From: Bacteroidota bacterium
GTDB taxonomy: Bacteria > Bacteroidota > Ignavibacteria > Tepidaquicellales > Tepidaquicellaceae
NCBI GenBank assembly: GCA_018266845.1
Contig: JAFDZO010000009.1
Coordinates: 253-64,252 of the forward strand
Reading direction: 5' to 3'
DNA length: 64,000 bases
The position numbers and the translations under genes are program-made. Shown here piece by piece: positions 1 through 9,327 of the stretch. The number at the start of each line of letters is the position of its first letter. The first letter of the stretch is position 1. The notes below the pieces were generated by a model. The model did not search any database, was not told the DNA's origin, and worked only from the letters and a program-made list of their open reading frames with translations.

Positions 1-110
1 TCCTGTAAGCTGTTTTGCTCGACTTGCGGAATTACCGAATCGAGCATAATTTTTAAATATTTTACTCTGTTAAATGTTGGTATTAATATGGAAAGTACAG
101 GTGCTGTCAA
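1..110 (-). CDS. Family 2 glycosyltransferase, N-terminal fragment cut by the window edge
   Basis: The reading frame starts at a TTG (110-108), one base after the stop of the upstream gene, and runs left out of the window. Its 36 full codons begin MTAPVLSILIPTFNR. The hydrophobic strand followed by P-T-F-N-R is the usual opening of GT-A fold family 2 glycosyltransferases, where this strand starts the nucleotide-sugar site, and a helix (KYLKIMLDSV) follows as in the family. No in-frame ATG or GTG lies between the upstream stop and the TTG. It is the last visible gene of the minus-strand polysaccharide operon and probably adds one sugar of the repeat unit. Donor and acceptor cannot be told from the fragment. 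Confidence 0.7.
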   Translation of the reverse strand, partial: MTAPVLSILIPTFNRVKYLKIMLDSVIPQVEQNSLQ

Positions 111-111
111 A

Positions 112-1026
112 TTATAATTCCGTAAACTTATTTATCATTTCTGTTTTTAGCCATAAGTCGTTTGAATTTTTATACAAAGAGTTCATAGAACTATTTTGAT
201 TTTCATCGTTCAAGGATTTAAGAAGCCTTTCTAATATAACAACTCTATTATCTTCGTTTTGGATTGCATCATTGGCTGTTTCAAAAGGGGAAATAAAATC
301 AATAATTTTGTTTTGTCTATTTTCCGCTTTAACTAAAAAAACTTCTTTTTCCGAGTTTGAATCAACTGTAAGCTTGCATTCAAATCCATTCTGATTTTTA
401 AATACTGAAGTCCATTTCTCTAAATCGTTGCTATTAGCACCGGAAGTTTCAGAAGAAACCACTTCGTTAAATCCAAAATTTATTAAAAGCGGGAAAAGAT
501 GAATTCCAAAAAAACGAATTACTCCGCCGCCTTCAGAATTGTATCTTTTCCAATTTTTGGCATTATGTTTATAGTGATGCGCTTTGAAAGTCCAGATAAT
601 TTCTATGTTCGTATTTTCAATAATTTCCTTTTCAAAATTCCCAAACCAATTAGTGTACAAAAAAGTATATCCTATTCTAAAAGATTTTTTAGAATCAGAT
701 AACTTAGAAAGAAATATTTGTGAGGTTTCGGGAGTAGAGGCTAAGGGTTTTTCAAGAATTACTTTTAAAATATTTTCTGCTGAAATTATTTTATTAAAAT
801 ACTCTTCCTGAATTTTCGGTGGAACAGAAACTATTAAGTTGTCAACAAGAGGTAAAAGCGAATCTATGTTATTACTCCATAAAATATTTTCTTTATATTT
901 TTGAAGTTCAGTTCTTGTTTCGAAAATACTTTTTGCCTCTTCTAATAATACTGCTTTGCCTTCAGTTTTTACAACTGCCGGAAAATAACCATAAAGCCCG
1001 AAACCTGCGCCAATAATACCTGTCAT
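112..1026 (-). CDS. Gfo/Idh/MocA family oxidoreductase
   Basis: This 304-residue NAD(P)-dependent sugar oxidoreductase has an N-terminal Rossmann motif GAGFGLYG (residues 6-13) and the family's E-K-P motif (ILEKPLA, near residue 92) at the end of the nucleotide-binding domain. The C-terminal half is the mixed beta-sheet substrate domain. Such enzymes oxidise or reduce nucleotide sugars or cyclitols, often during deoxy- or amino-sugar synthesis. The start overlaps the stop of the C-methyltransferase by one base, indicating translational coupling. It sits downstream of the CDP-glucose genes, so a role in finishing a CDP-6-deoxy sugar is possible. It is one of four family members in the locus. 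Substrate unknown. Confidence 0.85.
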   Translation of the reverse strand: MTGIIGAGFGLYGYFPAVVKTEGKAVLLEEAKSIFETRTELQKYKENILWSNNIDSLLPLVDNLIVSVPPKIQEEYFNKIISAENILKVILEKPLASTPETSQIFLSKLSDSKKSFRIGYTFLYTNWFGNFEKEIIENTNIEIIWTFKAHHYKHNAKNWKRYNSEGGGVIRFFGIHLFPLLINFGFNEVVSSETSGANSNDLEKWTSVFKNQNGFECKLTVDSNSEKEVFLVKAENRQNKIIDFISPFETANDAIQNEDNRVVILERLLKSLNDENQNSSMNSLYKNSNDLWLKTEMINKFTEL

Positions 1027-2261
1027 TAATTATTGTTGTCCAGAATATTTATTATCGTGCCTTTGAAACCATTTGACTCAAGATAATTAGCAATTTCTTT
1101 TTTGATATGCCAAGCATTATTTAAAATTACTTTCTCGTCAGCTAAAGTTTTAAACAATTCATCATCTGCTAAAATCGGAATTCTTGTGCCGGGTAAATAA
1201 TGTCCAACTTTCATTGAGCCGTTTTTTTCGTATGCAGCAGAAATCTTGTCGTTATCTAATCCCAATAGTTTTATCAAAATAGCTGCTCTGCCCGGAAAAG
1301 CCTTAGCTTTCAATTTTCCATTCTTTTCAACCGCATCATTTATGGTTTGCTTCATTTCCTTTTCCCATACTTCAATATCGGCTCTCATTTTTGCGAAGTC
1401 ATCAAAAAACTTTTTTTCTCTATCAAGAACTTCCTGCTGATTTTCATTGGGAATATTATGTAAATCTTTATTGCCCATAACTACTCTTATATTCCCGCCA
1501 TATCTTGAAGGGAATTCAACAGTTAAAACTGAAAGTCCCATTGATTTTGCTATGTGTTCAAATGAAGTGTAGCTGTATGTTCTGGGATGTTCGTGATAGA
1601 ATGTATCAAACTGATTTGATTTTAAAACAGAGCCGAGATAATGATTCTCAACTACAATTATAGTTTCAGGCTTTAGCATTACTTTTAATGCACCAAGTAC
1701 ACCTTTTAAATTTTCAATGTGTGCAAAAACATTCGTAAAAGTTATTACGTCCGGCTTTCCTGCCTCTGCAACAACTATTTTTGCAACATCATCAGTTAAA
1801 AATTCATTATAAACTCTGTGTCCTTTTTCTTTAGCGTCTAAATATGCGTCAGTAGGTTCGATACCGATTGTTTCCGCGCCTTTTTCGCGGAAGAAATCAA
1901 GTAAGCTGCCATCATTACATCCTATATCAATTACTCTTTTCCCTTGCAATGAACCCAAATATTTTTCGCAATCAGCTACTAACCCTTTCATACCGTTTAA
2001 AACGTCAGCTGTAAATCTGGAACGGTAGTGATATGTTTTCGGAAAAAGCTCAGCTTTCGGTATTTGATATTTTTGATGAGCCGTATTGCAAGTTTTGCAA
2101 TACAATATTTCAATGGGATATTCTTTACAAACTCTGTCATTTCCTACTTCAACTAAGTCATCACACATAGGGTGCAGCCCAAGATTTAAAACCGGATGCA
2201 GCTCTGTGCCTCCGCATACTTCGCAAGTAGATATTTCAATCAAATTTCCGTGTTCTTTCAT
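1026..2261 (-). CDS. SAM-dependent sugar C-methyltransferase with zinc-binding N-terminus
   Basis: The 411-residue protein has the three-part layout of the TylC3-type sugar C-methyltransferases. The N-terminal zinc-binding domain contains CEVCGG (near residue 13) and CKTC (near 55). The central class I methyltransferase domain contains VIDIGCNDGSLLDFF (motif I, near 109), and the C-terminal domain is the one normally paired with it. Family members methylate carbon 3 (sometimes another carbon) of NDP-4-keto-6-deoxy sugars. Directly upstream are the genes that make CDP-4-keto-6-deoxyglucose, so a branched CDP-sugar is the likely product (inference). It is 20 bp downstream of the CDP-glucose dehydratase gene. 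Confidence 0.88.
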   Translation of the reverse strand: MKEHGNLIEISTCEVCGGTELHPVLNLGLHPMCDDLVEVGNDRVCKEYPIEILYCKTCNTAHQKYQIPKAELFPKTYHYRSRFTADVLNGMKGLVADCEKYLGSLQGKRVIDIGCNDGSLLDFFREKGAETIGIEPTDAYLDAKEKGHRVYNEFLTDDVAKIVVAEAGKPDVITFTNVFAHIENLKGVLGALKVMLKPETIIVVENHYLGSVLKSNQFDTFYHEHPRTYSYTSFEHIAKSMGLSVLTVEFPSRYGGNIRVVMGNKDLHNIPNENQQEVLDREKKFFDDFAKMRADIEVWEKEMKQTINDAVEKNGKLKAKAFPGRAAILIKLLGLDNDKISAAYEKNGSMKVGHYLPGTRIPILADDELFKTLADEKVILNNAWHIKKEIANYLESNGFKGTIINILDNNN

Positions 2262-2281
2262 TTATTATATAGATTTAATTT

Positions 2282-3358
2282 TTAACTCGTAAATTTTTTT
2301 ATCTGCCTTTCGGTCAGTTCGGCAGCTTTTATTCCTTCAGAAAATTCTTTGTACCACTCTATTGTGAACTTTATTGATTCACTTGCAGTCATTTTTGGAA
2401 ACCATTCCAATTCACTTTTTGCTTTATCAATATCCAATTTTAATAAGCCGGCTTCATGAGGCTGGTTTTTAAGTTCAGGTGTTTCATACGTACCTTTGCC
2501 CCAATATTTAATCGCAAGCTTTACCAATTCTTCAACAGTTAAGTCATCTTCTATTTCGGGACCAAAGTTCCACGCTTCCGAATACTTTATCTTATCATCT
2601 GACATTCTAGTGGCAAGATGTAAATACCCGCCCAAAGGTTCTAGTACATGCTGCCATGGACGAATTGCGTTTGGGTTTCTTACAATTACAGGAGTTTCAC
2701 TTTGCAATGCTCTTATTATATCGGGAATAATTCTGTCTTTAGACCAATCACCGCCGCCAATTACATTCCCGGCTCTTGCACTTGCAAGCGAAATCGAATG
2801 ATTAGAATATTGTTTTGGATTGAAAAAGGAATTTCTGTATGAACTTATTACAATTTCTGCACATGCTTTGCTCGCGCTGTAAGGGTCATATCCTCCAAGC
2901 CTGTCATTTTCATTATATCTGTGGTGAGATTCCATATTTTCATACACTTTATCCGTAGTAATAGAAACTATTATGCATGGCTGATTTAAAAATCTTGCAG
3001 CATTCAAAACGTTTGCCGTGCCAATTGCATTTACATCAAATGTTTCAGTCGGAGTTTCGTATGATAATCTAACCAAAGGCTGTGCAGCCAGATGAAATAT
3101 ATAATCAGGTTTAAAATCTAAAATTTCTTTTTCGAGCTTTTCTTTATTTCGGATATCTGCAATTATGGAGTTACATAAAGTATTTCCTTTTATAGAATCA
3201 AAGAGATTTGCTGTACCTTCGGGAGCTAAAGCATACCCTTTTACATCTGCACCAAGCATATTAAACCAGTATAACATCCACGAACCTTTAAAGCCTGTGT
3301 GTCCTGTAAGAAAAACTTTTTTACCTTTAAAATATTTTTCTAAGTGTGAATAATTCAT
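2282..3358 (-). CDS. rfbG: CDP-glucose 4,6-dehydratase
   Basis: This short-chain dehydrogenase fold enzyme converts CDP-glucose to CDP-4-keto-6-deoxyglucose. Visible are the NAD-binding motif TGHTGFKGSW near the N-terminus, the catalytic Tyr/Lys pair in YDPYSASKA, and the family segment RAGNVIGGGDWS. I start it at the ATG at 3358 (MNYSHLEKYFKGKK), one base after the stop of the cytidylyltransferase gene. A start nine codons further upstream would overlap that gene and add residues the family lacks. With the upstream RfbF it forms the two-step entry into CDP-deoxy sugars. The 3-dehydratase RfbH that usually follows is not seen here. The neighbouring C-methyltransferase suggests a branched sugar instead. 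Confidence 0.93.
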   Translation of the reverse strand: MNYSHLEKYFKGKKVFLTGHTGFKGSWMLYWFNMLGADVKGYALAPEGTANLFDSIKGNTLCNSIIADIRNKEKLEKEILDFKPDYIFHLAAQPLVRLSYETPTETFDVNAIGTANVLNAARFLNQPCIIVSITTDKVYENMESHHRYNENDRLGGYDPYSASKACAEIVISSYRNSFFNPKQYSNHSISLASARAGNVIGGGDWSKDRIIPDIIRALQSETPVIVRNPNAIRPWQHVLEPLGGYLHLATRMSDDKIKYSEAWNFGPEIEDDLTVEELVKLAIKYWGKGTYETPELKNQPHEAGLLKLDIDKAKSELEWFPKMTASESIKFTIEWYKEFSEGIKAAELTERQIKKFTS

Positions 3359-3359
3359 T

Positions 3360-4139
3360 TTATTTCCAAATTTTCCATTGTGCATTACCGGAACTCCACA
3401 TGCTTTCTAATTCCAATCTGTCTCTCATTGCATCCATTGATTTCCAGAATCCGTGATGTTTATAAGCAGCGAGTTGACCGTCTCGGGCAATTTCACCAAG
3501 AGGTCCTTTTTCCCATTGAACATTGTCAACATCTCCTTGAAGATAATCAAAAATTTTCGGCTCAAGCACAAAAAATCCACCATTAATCCACATTCCGTCG
3601 CCCTCAGGTTTCTCCTGAAATTCATTAACTACTCCGTTATCATCAGTAGAAATATTGCCAAATCTTCCCGGAGTTTGAATGCTGGTAAGAGTGGCAATTT
3701 TCCCGTGTGATTTATGGAATTTAATAAGTTCATTAATGTTTATATCCGATACTCCGTCTCCGTATGTAAGCATAAAAGTTTCGTTGTTCACATGCTTCTG
3801 AATTCTTTTAATTCTTCCTGCTGTATTTGTATTTAAACCGGTATCAATCAATGTAACTTTGAATGATTCCGTGTTAGAATAATGAACGTCTATTTTATTT
3901 TTTTCTAATTCAATAGTTACATCTGAATTGTGCAGATAATAATTATAGAAGTATTCTTTAATGAAGGAGGCTTTGTATCCAAGACATAAAACAAATTCAT
4001 TAAATCCATAATGCTCATAGATTTTCATGATATGCCAGAGTATCGGTTTGCCGCCGATTTCTACCATTGGTTTTGGTCTGGCTTCCGTTTCTTCCATTAA
4101 TCGTGTGCCTAAGCCGCCTGCTAATATAACAACTTTCAT
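3360..4139 (-). CDS. rfbF: Glucose-1-phosphate cytidylyltransferase
   Basis: It makes CDP-glucose from glucose 1-phosphate and CTP. The 259 residues match the family length. The N-terminal nucleotidyltransferase signature is present (VVILAGGLGTRL, then EETEARPKPMVEIGGKP with the conserved Lys), as is the family stretch GYKASFIKEYFYNY. The central TYGDGVSD and the C-terminal EKGPLGEIARDGQLAAYKH are typical of RfbF rather than of the dTDP-glucose enzymes. It lies 25 bp downstream of an amidotransferase gene and one base before rfbG. No ribosome-binding site is obvious upstream. Confidence 0.94.
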   Translation of the reverse strand: MKVVILAGGLGTRLMEETEARPKPMVEIGGKPILWHIMKIYEHYGFNEFVLCLGYKASFIKEYFYNYYLHNSDVTIELEKNKIDVHYSNTESFKVTLIDTGLNTNTAGRIKRIQKHVNNETFMLTYGDGVSDININELIKFHKSHGKIATLTSIQTPGRFGNISTDDNGVVNEFQEKPEGDGMWINGGFFVLEPKIFDYLQGDVDNVQWEKGPLGEIARDGQLAAYKHHGFWKSMDAMRDRLELESMWSSGNAQWKIWK

Positions 4140-4164
4140 TATCTGTATTTAAAATTTTTGTAAA

Positions 4165-5325
4165 CTATCGGTTTTTCTTAACGAAGCTGGTAATCTTTGC
4201 CCTTAACGACTGCGGGAATAAATTCGGAAGATTAAACACAGTATCATAGAATTTTTTTTCTGAAGAATAATTATCATGGGGAATCTCGGGGCGCTTTAAA
4301 TACTCATCTAATTGCTCTTTAGTCCACATCATTTTTTTCAGGAAATATATTTTATCATCTTCTAAATCTTTCTCAGAAGGGTAGGGAATTCCGGCAAGAT
4401 CTTTTAATGCTTCTTCTCGAGTCATTTGTTTTGATGCAACAAGTGTTGCAAGGTGGACCATTCTTTTATCTATATCAAATTTTTTTGGAAGTATGTAGCC
4501 CTGATAAAATCTAGTGAAAATTGATTCATAGTGTTTATATGGGTACGGCTTATAAGCATAATCTCTCTGAAGTACTTCAAGCGCATGAAATTTATTGTAT
4601 GGGAAATAATCTAAAAATGGTGTGAGCTGAATCAGTCTGATATAATAATACCATAATCTTTCCCATGTACCGATTGACGGAAAAGTTTTTATTTTTACAT
4701 TACCGAACTTCTTTGCAAGACCGTAAATATTTTTCTTATCAAATTTATTCCATGCCCATCCTTGCGGAAGGGGAATTCCTTCAGTAGCTTTATTAATTCC
4801 CGTTAAGATAAACTTTACTTTGTTTTTTGCAGCAAGCTGATAGATTACAGCCAGCATAGCATTATCATATAAAAGCTCAATATCAATTACATCCGAATCA
4901 AAAAAAGATTGCATTAAGTTTCGGTACTCATCCCAATCAATAACATGTGTATATAAATCTACCCCCAGACCTCTTACTAGGTTTTCAATATTATTTTGAG
5001 CTAGTTCTGAATTCCATCCGTTATCCATGTGCACAGCAAGAGGACGAAGACCTAACTCTTTTGCAAGAACTAACGCCCATGAACTATCAACTCCACCGGA
5101 TACGCCAACAATGCAATCGTATCTTTTATTTTTTCCGTTTTTCTTCACCTTATCCACAAATATATCAAGCTCTCTTTTTTGAACAATAGGATCTTTATCC
5201 AGAATATGAGAAGTGTGTTTCAAAAAATCCGAACAGTAATTGCAAATTCCGTTTGCATCAAATTTAATGTCTTTTACTCTCGAATCCATTACACAACGTG
5301 TGCAGATTTGGTAATCTTTTTTCAT
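4165..5325 (-). CDS. N-acetyl-sugar amidotransferase (WbpG/PseA family), copy 1
   Basis: This is an ATP-pyrophosphatase (PP-loop) enzyme of 386 residues. Members turn an N-acetyl group of a nucleotide sugar or nonulosonic acid into an acetamidino group, using ammonia from a HisH/HisF-type pair. The N-terminal Cys pairs (CTRC and CNYC, residues 8-30) look zinc-binding, and the PP-loop VSGGVDSS is intact near residue 75. The next two genes downstream, HisF-like then HisH-like in reading order, complete the usual trio. Since a full pseudaminic acid pathway lies upstream, that sugar is a plausible substrate. Other N-acetyl sugars fit equally well. Confidence 0.9.
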   Translation of the reverse strand: MKKDYQICTRCVMDSRVKDIKFDANGICNYCSDFLKHTSHILDKDPIVQKRELDIFVDKVKKNGKNKRYDCIVGVSGGVDSSWALVLAKELGLRPLAVHMDNGWNSELAQNNIENLVRGLGVDLYTHVIDWDEYRNLMQSFFDSDVIDIELLYDNAMLAVIYQLAAKNKVKFILTGINKATEGIPLPQGWAWNKFDKKNIYGLAKKFGNVKIKTFPSIGTWERLWYYYIRLIQLTPFLDYFPYNKFHALEVLQRDYAYKPYPYKHYESIFTRFYQGYILPKKFDIDKRMVHLATLVASKQMTREEALKDLAGIPYPSEKDLEDDKIYFLKKMMWTKEQLDEYLKRPEIPHDNYSSEKKFYDTVFNLPNLFPQSLRAKITSFVKKNR

Positions 5326-5343
5326 TATATCAGTTTAGAAATT

Positions 5344-6102
5344 CTAATTAAATAATTGTTCCAGTTCTTTATATCTTGGATAAGTAATTAAAACAGCTCT
5401 ATGTGGTCCCTGAAAAACAAAGAAAGCGCCTGCGGATACAGCGCTTGCTCCTGAGTCAATCGCTGCTTTAATATCCTGCAAACTTCCAGCGCCTCCGACA
5501 GCTACTAAAGGCACTCCTATTGCTTTGCTTGCCTGTTTTATTAAATCCAAATCCATTCCTTTTAATGTTCCATCCCTGTCAACTGCATTTAATACAATTT
5601 CACCTGCTCCTGCTTTTACGGCATCCTGCATATGCTCAACCCAATTTTTACTCAGAGTTTTCCCCGTAGCTGCAGAATATAATTTAGCTTTTCCCAGCCA
5701 GTCCTTTTTTATATCAATAGAAACTAAAATACTTTGATTGCCATATTGCGCTGCTAAATCAGAAACAAGTTTCATATTATCTAAAGCAGCAGTTTGAATG
5801 CAGACCTTTTCTACTCCTAATGTAAAAATTCTTTGTGCCTGTTCTTTTGTTTTAATCCCGCCCCCGTAACATAACGGCATAAAACACTCGCTTGCAAACT
5901 GATTTATCAAATCGTAATTAGGCTCTTTGTTTTCTTTGCTTGCCGTAATATCAAGAACCATTAATTCATCAACTTCCTTATCATTGAAAATTCTTATAGC
6001 ATTGATGGGATCACCAACATATTTTGGATCGCTGAATTTAAGTGTTTTTACTAATCCTCCATTTCGTAAGAGGAGGCATGGTATTACGCGATTTTTTAAC
6101 AT
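5344..6102 (-). CDS. HisF-like subunit for acetamidino modification, copy 1
   Basis: A (beta/alpha)8 protein of 252 residues related to the cyclase subunit of imidazole glycerol phosphate synthase. It starts MLKNRVIPCLLLRNGG, whereas the true HisF has an Asp at the position of the second L in CLLL (residue 11), the catalytic acid. The second Asp (in LVSIDIKK) remains. Loss of the first Asp is characteristic of the HisF2 branch found with WbpG-like amidotransferases, which probably channels ammonia and does not close an imidazole ring. The start overlaps the upstream HisH-like gene by 7 bp. This marks it as a sugar-modification paralogue, not the histidine pathway gene. Confidence 0.9.
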   Translation of the reverse strand: MLKNRVIPCLLLRNGGLVKTLKFSDPKYVGDPINAIRIFNDKEVDELMVLDITASKENKEPNYDLINQFASECFMPLCYGGGIKTKEQAQRIFTLGVEKVCIQTAALDNMKLVSDLAAQYGNQSILVSIDIKKDWLGKAKLYSAATGKTLSKNWVEHMQDAVKAGAGEIVLNAVDRDGTLKGMDLDLIKQASKAIGVPLVAVGGAGSLQDIKAAIDSGASAVSAGAFFVFQGPHRAVLITYPRYKELEQLFN

Positions 6103-6713
6103 GGGATGTCAATAAAATTTTTCAATAATTCCATACCGAAACGGTGGCTTTTCTCAGGATGAAATTGCGCCCCGTAAATATTATCATGGCTTACGCTTGA
6201 TGTAAATTCTATACCGTAATTAGTTGTTCCAAGTATATCTGCTTCATTTTTGCAAACTACATGATATGAATGTACGAAATAAAATCTGTGCTCTTCCTCG
6301 GGATTTTTTATCAAAGGATTTTCTTTTTTTACATGAACCTGATTCCAGCCCATATGAGGCACTTTCAGATTTGTACCCTCAGGAAAATTGAATTTTTTTA
6401 CTTCCGCATCTATCCAGCCTAATCCGGGTAGAACACCTTCCTCGCTTTTTTTGCATAGCATCTGCATTCCTAAACAAATTCCTAAAGTAGGAATCTTACG
6501 ATTCACCACTGTGTCAGTAAGCTCTTCTGTCCAACCATGTTCAGCAAGCTTTTTCATTGCATGATCAAATGCCCCTACCCCCGGTAAAATGATTTTTTTT
6601 GCCTGCTTCAGAAGTGAAACGTCGCTAATAATCTCGGATTCACCTCCAACTTTTTTTATAATATTGGAAATGGAATTTAAGTTACCTACACCGTAATTAA
6701 TTATATAAATCAT
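6096..6713 (-). CDS. HisH-like glutaminase subunit, copy 1
   Basis: Class I glutamine amidotransferase of 205 residues that releases ammonia from glutamine for the partner HisF-like protein and the amidotransferase. The nucleophile sits in GICLGMQML, and the His and Glu of the triad are in QFHPEKS near the C-terminus, so the triad is complete. The family opening YGVGNLNS and GVGAFDHAM are also seen. It overlaps the HisF-like gene by 7 bp. The location in a polysaccharide operon, with no other his genes, argues for sugar amidination rather than histidine synthesis. Confidence 0.92.
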   Translation of the reverse strand: MIYIINYGVGNLNSISNIIKKVGGESEIISDVSLLKQAKKIILPGVGAFDHAMKKLAEHGWTEELTDTVVNRKIPTLGICLGMQMLCKKSEEGVLPGLGWIDAEVKKFNFPEGTNLKVPHMGWNQVHVKKENPLIKNPEEEHRFYFVHSYHVVCKNEADILGTTNYGIEFTSSVSHDNIYGAQFHPEKSHRFGMELLKNFIDIPC

Positions 6714-6714
6714 T

Positions 6715-8067
6715 TTATACTTGTCTTAAAAATTCATTTTTATACGCTTGATACATTGGGTGCTGAATTATTTTACCCCACCAATCATCTATATTGACAG
6801 TGTTTAAATGTTCCACCAATGATTCGATAGTATCATGAAAAACTTTCTGTTCCAAGAAGAAATCATAATAAGGTTTAAAAACAGTCGAACAGTCTAAATC
6901 TATCACCATTGCAACAGCAGGATGGTCAACGTAAGCGCTTTCGGTAAAAACAGTTTGAGGCCACACCCATTTAAAAGTTACCAAAATTTTTGAATGCGCT
7001 ATGATATATGCCATATCAGTCTTGCCCGAGTCAATAGATACGTTTGGATGCTGAATAAAATCTAGCTGTGATTTCAAACTACCCAGTTTTCTTACAGGAC
7101 GAGGTCTGCCCAAAATGCGGGGATATTTTTTCAGGTCAATATTTGTTAAAAAATAATCTGTAATAGGCTTAAAGAATTTTTTATCACTTTCTCCTATGAG
7201 ATTAAAAGCAAGCGTGCAGTCATACAATACTTCGTTATCGTAAGATTCAAATCTTTTTCTGAAACCGTGGCATCTGTATGCTTTTCCCGGGATCTGATTT
7301 GGGTCTATTTTCCAGCCCCAGGTTACATAGTTATCCGATACACTTGAATCATGGAATATTGAGCGGTCTTTGATTTCTCCGCCGCCACCTCCATGCTGAT
7401 AAAATAAAAGCTTTGCCCCATGCTCAACGTATTTTGCAACGAGAATTTTTACATACTCTGAAACTATGAACGATACATGGAATGCTTTCTTTTCAGGATT
7501 TACAAGAGGATAAAGATTATATATGTAATCAAAGTGCTCAACAAAAGCCTTTGGAAGTTGAAGAATTATGTTTTTATAAAAATTATTGCTGTAAGTTTCG
7601 GCAAGTTTATTCGCGCGTTCTCTTTTGCTTACATCTCCTTTTTGCAGAATAATAGGGAAATATGAAGGTATTAATTTTCCGATTTCCTTTTCAATTAACT
7701 CTGCATCATGAAATCCGTGCGCAATATTATCATAATTCTCCAGAACATGTTTAATTGTTTCTAAACTTTTACGGTTCTGAAAAGATTTAACCGAATAAAT
7801 TAAATTTTGAACTGCAGCCGTTTTAAATCCCTGAGAACTTGAAACAACTTTTTCTGAAAGTTCTTTTTTCCTCTGCAGCTTATAATTAACAAAATCAATA
7901 ACTATTAGTTTCCAGAATCTATATGAACGGTTTGTATTATGAATATGGTTCATAACTTTTACCATTTCATAAACAACCTCTTCAAATTCTCGTATGTTTT
8001 CTACAAAAGCGGGAGTTAAAATCTCGCTTTTATAAAATTCATCTATCGTTAAAATTTTTTTCTCCAA
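6715..8067 (-). CDS. LIC12162-type putative transferase
   Basis: This 450-residue protein resembles the putative transferases named after Leptospira LIC12162, found in lipopolysaccharide loci often beside nonulosonic acid genes. Its N-terminus is helical with HNTNRSYRFWKLIV, typical of the family. A glycine-rich turn, YQHGGGGGEIK, follows mid-protein, and later come DSGKTDMAYIIAHSKILVTFKWVWPQ-type segments resembling the acceptor side of GT-B enzymes. No signal peptide or TM helix is visible. It is packed between two amidotransferase/HisH/HisF sets, one base from each neighbour. A role in transferring a nonulosonic acid or another residue is inferred. No catalytic residue can be assigned. Confidence 0.75.
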   Translation of the reverse strand: MEKKILTIDEFYKSEILTPAFVENIREFEEVVYEMVKVMNHIHNTNRSYRFWKLIVIDFVNYKLQRKKELSEKVVSSSQGFKTAAVQNLIYSVKSFQNRKSLETIKHVLENYDNIAHGFHDAELIEKEIGKLIPSYFPIILQKGDVSKRERANKLAETYSNNFYKNIILQLPKAFVEHFDYIYNLYPLVNPEKKAFHVSFIVSEYVKILVAKYVEHGAKLLFYQHGGGGGEIKDRSIFHDSSVSDNYVTWGWKIDPNQIPGKAYRCHGFRKRFESYDNEVLYDCTLAFNLIGESDKKFFKPITDYFLTNIDLKKYPRILGRPRPVRKLGSLKSQLDFIQHPNVSIDSGKTDMAYIIAHSKILVTFKWVWPQTVFTESAYVDHPAVAMVIDLDCSTVFKPYYDFFLEQKVFHDTIESLVEHLNTVNIDDWWGKIIQHPMYQAYKNEFLRQV

Positions 8068-9327
8068 TTAATCTTCGTAATATCCTTTGCCTATTAAAAT
8101 GTAATTGTCGTCTTTATAATTTGGACGTTTGTTTGGAGTAATCTCAAATTCACATTTATCTTCAACTAATGATAATCTCGCATTATCTATTTCTTCTTTT
8201 GGTTCATTACCGGGAAGATTATCGTTCTTCAATTTCCAGTTCCAGTTTTCATCTCGTTCCCATATATCCTTATTTCTATGCTGGTCAATTAAAAATCTGA
8301 AGCTGTTTTCTGTAATACCTATCCAGTCTAAAAATAGCTTTAAATTTTTAGGTTCGATGTTTCTGTATTTTTTAACAAGCTCAATTCCTTCTTCGCGAGT
8401 CATTCTTCTTAATCTTATCTCTCTTGAAGCATGATCAGTTACTTTTCCGTAACCGTGCTTGCAGTATTTTATGTAATCATGCACATCAGAATAATTAAAG
8501 CAGTCAACATCGTTATAGGTATCGAATGTTCTTGTCTGGTAATTACTTTCGTATTCAAATTCGCGAATCATTTTTTCATGCTGCGCTTTACTGTCCCATC
8601 TGATATAATTATTAAGATAAATTCCTCTTACGCCTACACGTTCCAATTCTTTATCGTCAGGATATTTATAACCTATAATATCATTTTCAGTTATCTCATC
8701 AAAATCATTAATTAAATCTTCGGCTTCATATCCCATCAAGTCGTGTTCTTTTCTGTATTTTCTTGTCATTTCAACTTCATCCAGATGAGAGAACATACCG
8801 ACCTGGTCAACACCCTGATGAGCTCCCCATATAATCAAAGGAATTTTAAACTTAACTGCAACCTGCACGGGATAAACCGTTTGACCTGCCAAACAATGCC
8901 AGTAAATACTTCCCATTCTTCTTATAGAAGCAAGAGTAATCTTTTTAACAGTTTCAGGATTAATAGTCTGTGTCATTATATCGCAATCAAACTTAATCCT
9001 GAGGTTTGCCAAGTTTCTTATTCCAAAATCTGTATTGTATTGTTTGTTATAAGTAACAAGCAGGGGATTCATTCCATAAACATTTTTTATTGTATGAACT
9101 ATAAAGTGAGAATCTCTTGCTCCGCTGACAGGAATAATACAGTCATAATTATTGCCCGATTTATTTCTGTATTCTTCTAATATTTTTCTGAGCTTTTCGC
9201 CTCTTGGTTTCCAGTCAAGATAATCTTTTTCTTCGTGTACTCTACATCCGCTGCAAATACCTTCTTCGTCAAAAGTAATATTAAGCGGATGATTTTCAGG
9301 ATATAAACAGCGTTTACAAAATCTCAT
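8068..9327 (-). CDS. N-acetyl-sugar amidotransferase, copy 2
   Basis: A second WbpG-like enzyme, 419 residues, with N-terminal CKRC and CSGC pairs and a PP-loop reading VSGARDS, where the family normally has SGGxDS. The Gly-to-Ala change is conservative and may be a subfamily trait. It is about 30 residues longer than copy 1, with the extra residues mainly in an acidic, Asn-rich C-terminus. It precedes the LIC12162-type gene, and its start overlaps the upstream HisF-like gene by 4 bp, so it pairs with HisF/HisH copy 2. The substrate probably differs from that of copy 1, because the two are quite divergent. Confidence 0.88.
   Translation of the reverse strand: MRFCKRCLYPENHPLNITFDEEGICSGCRVHEEKDYLDWKPRGEKLRKILEEYRNKSGNNYDCIIPVSGARDSHFIVHTIKNVYGMNPLLVTYNKQYNTDFGIRNLANLRIKFDCDIMTQTINPETVKKITLASIRRMGSIYWHCLAGQTVYPVQVAVKFKIPLIIWGAHQGVDQVGMFSHLDEVEMTRKYRKEHDLMGYEAEDLINDFDEITENDIIGYKYPDDKELERVGVRGIYLNNYIRWDSKAQHEKMIREFEYESNYQTRTFDTYNDVDCFNYSDVHDYIKYCKHGYGKVTDHASREIRLRRMTREEGIELVKKYRNIEPKNLKLFLDWIGITENSFRFLIDQHRNKDIWERDENWNWKLKNDNLPGNEPKEEIDNARLSLVEDKCEFEITPNKRPNYKDDNYILIGKGYYED

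Noticed and set aside
5344-6713. Histidine biosynthesis genes hisF and hisH
   Set aside because: The HisF-like protein lacks the first catalytic Asp, both sit beside WbpG-like amidotransferases, and no other his gene is near.
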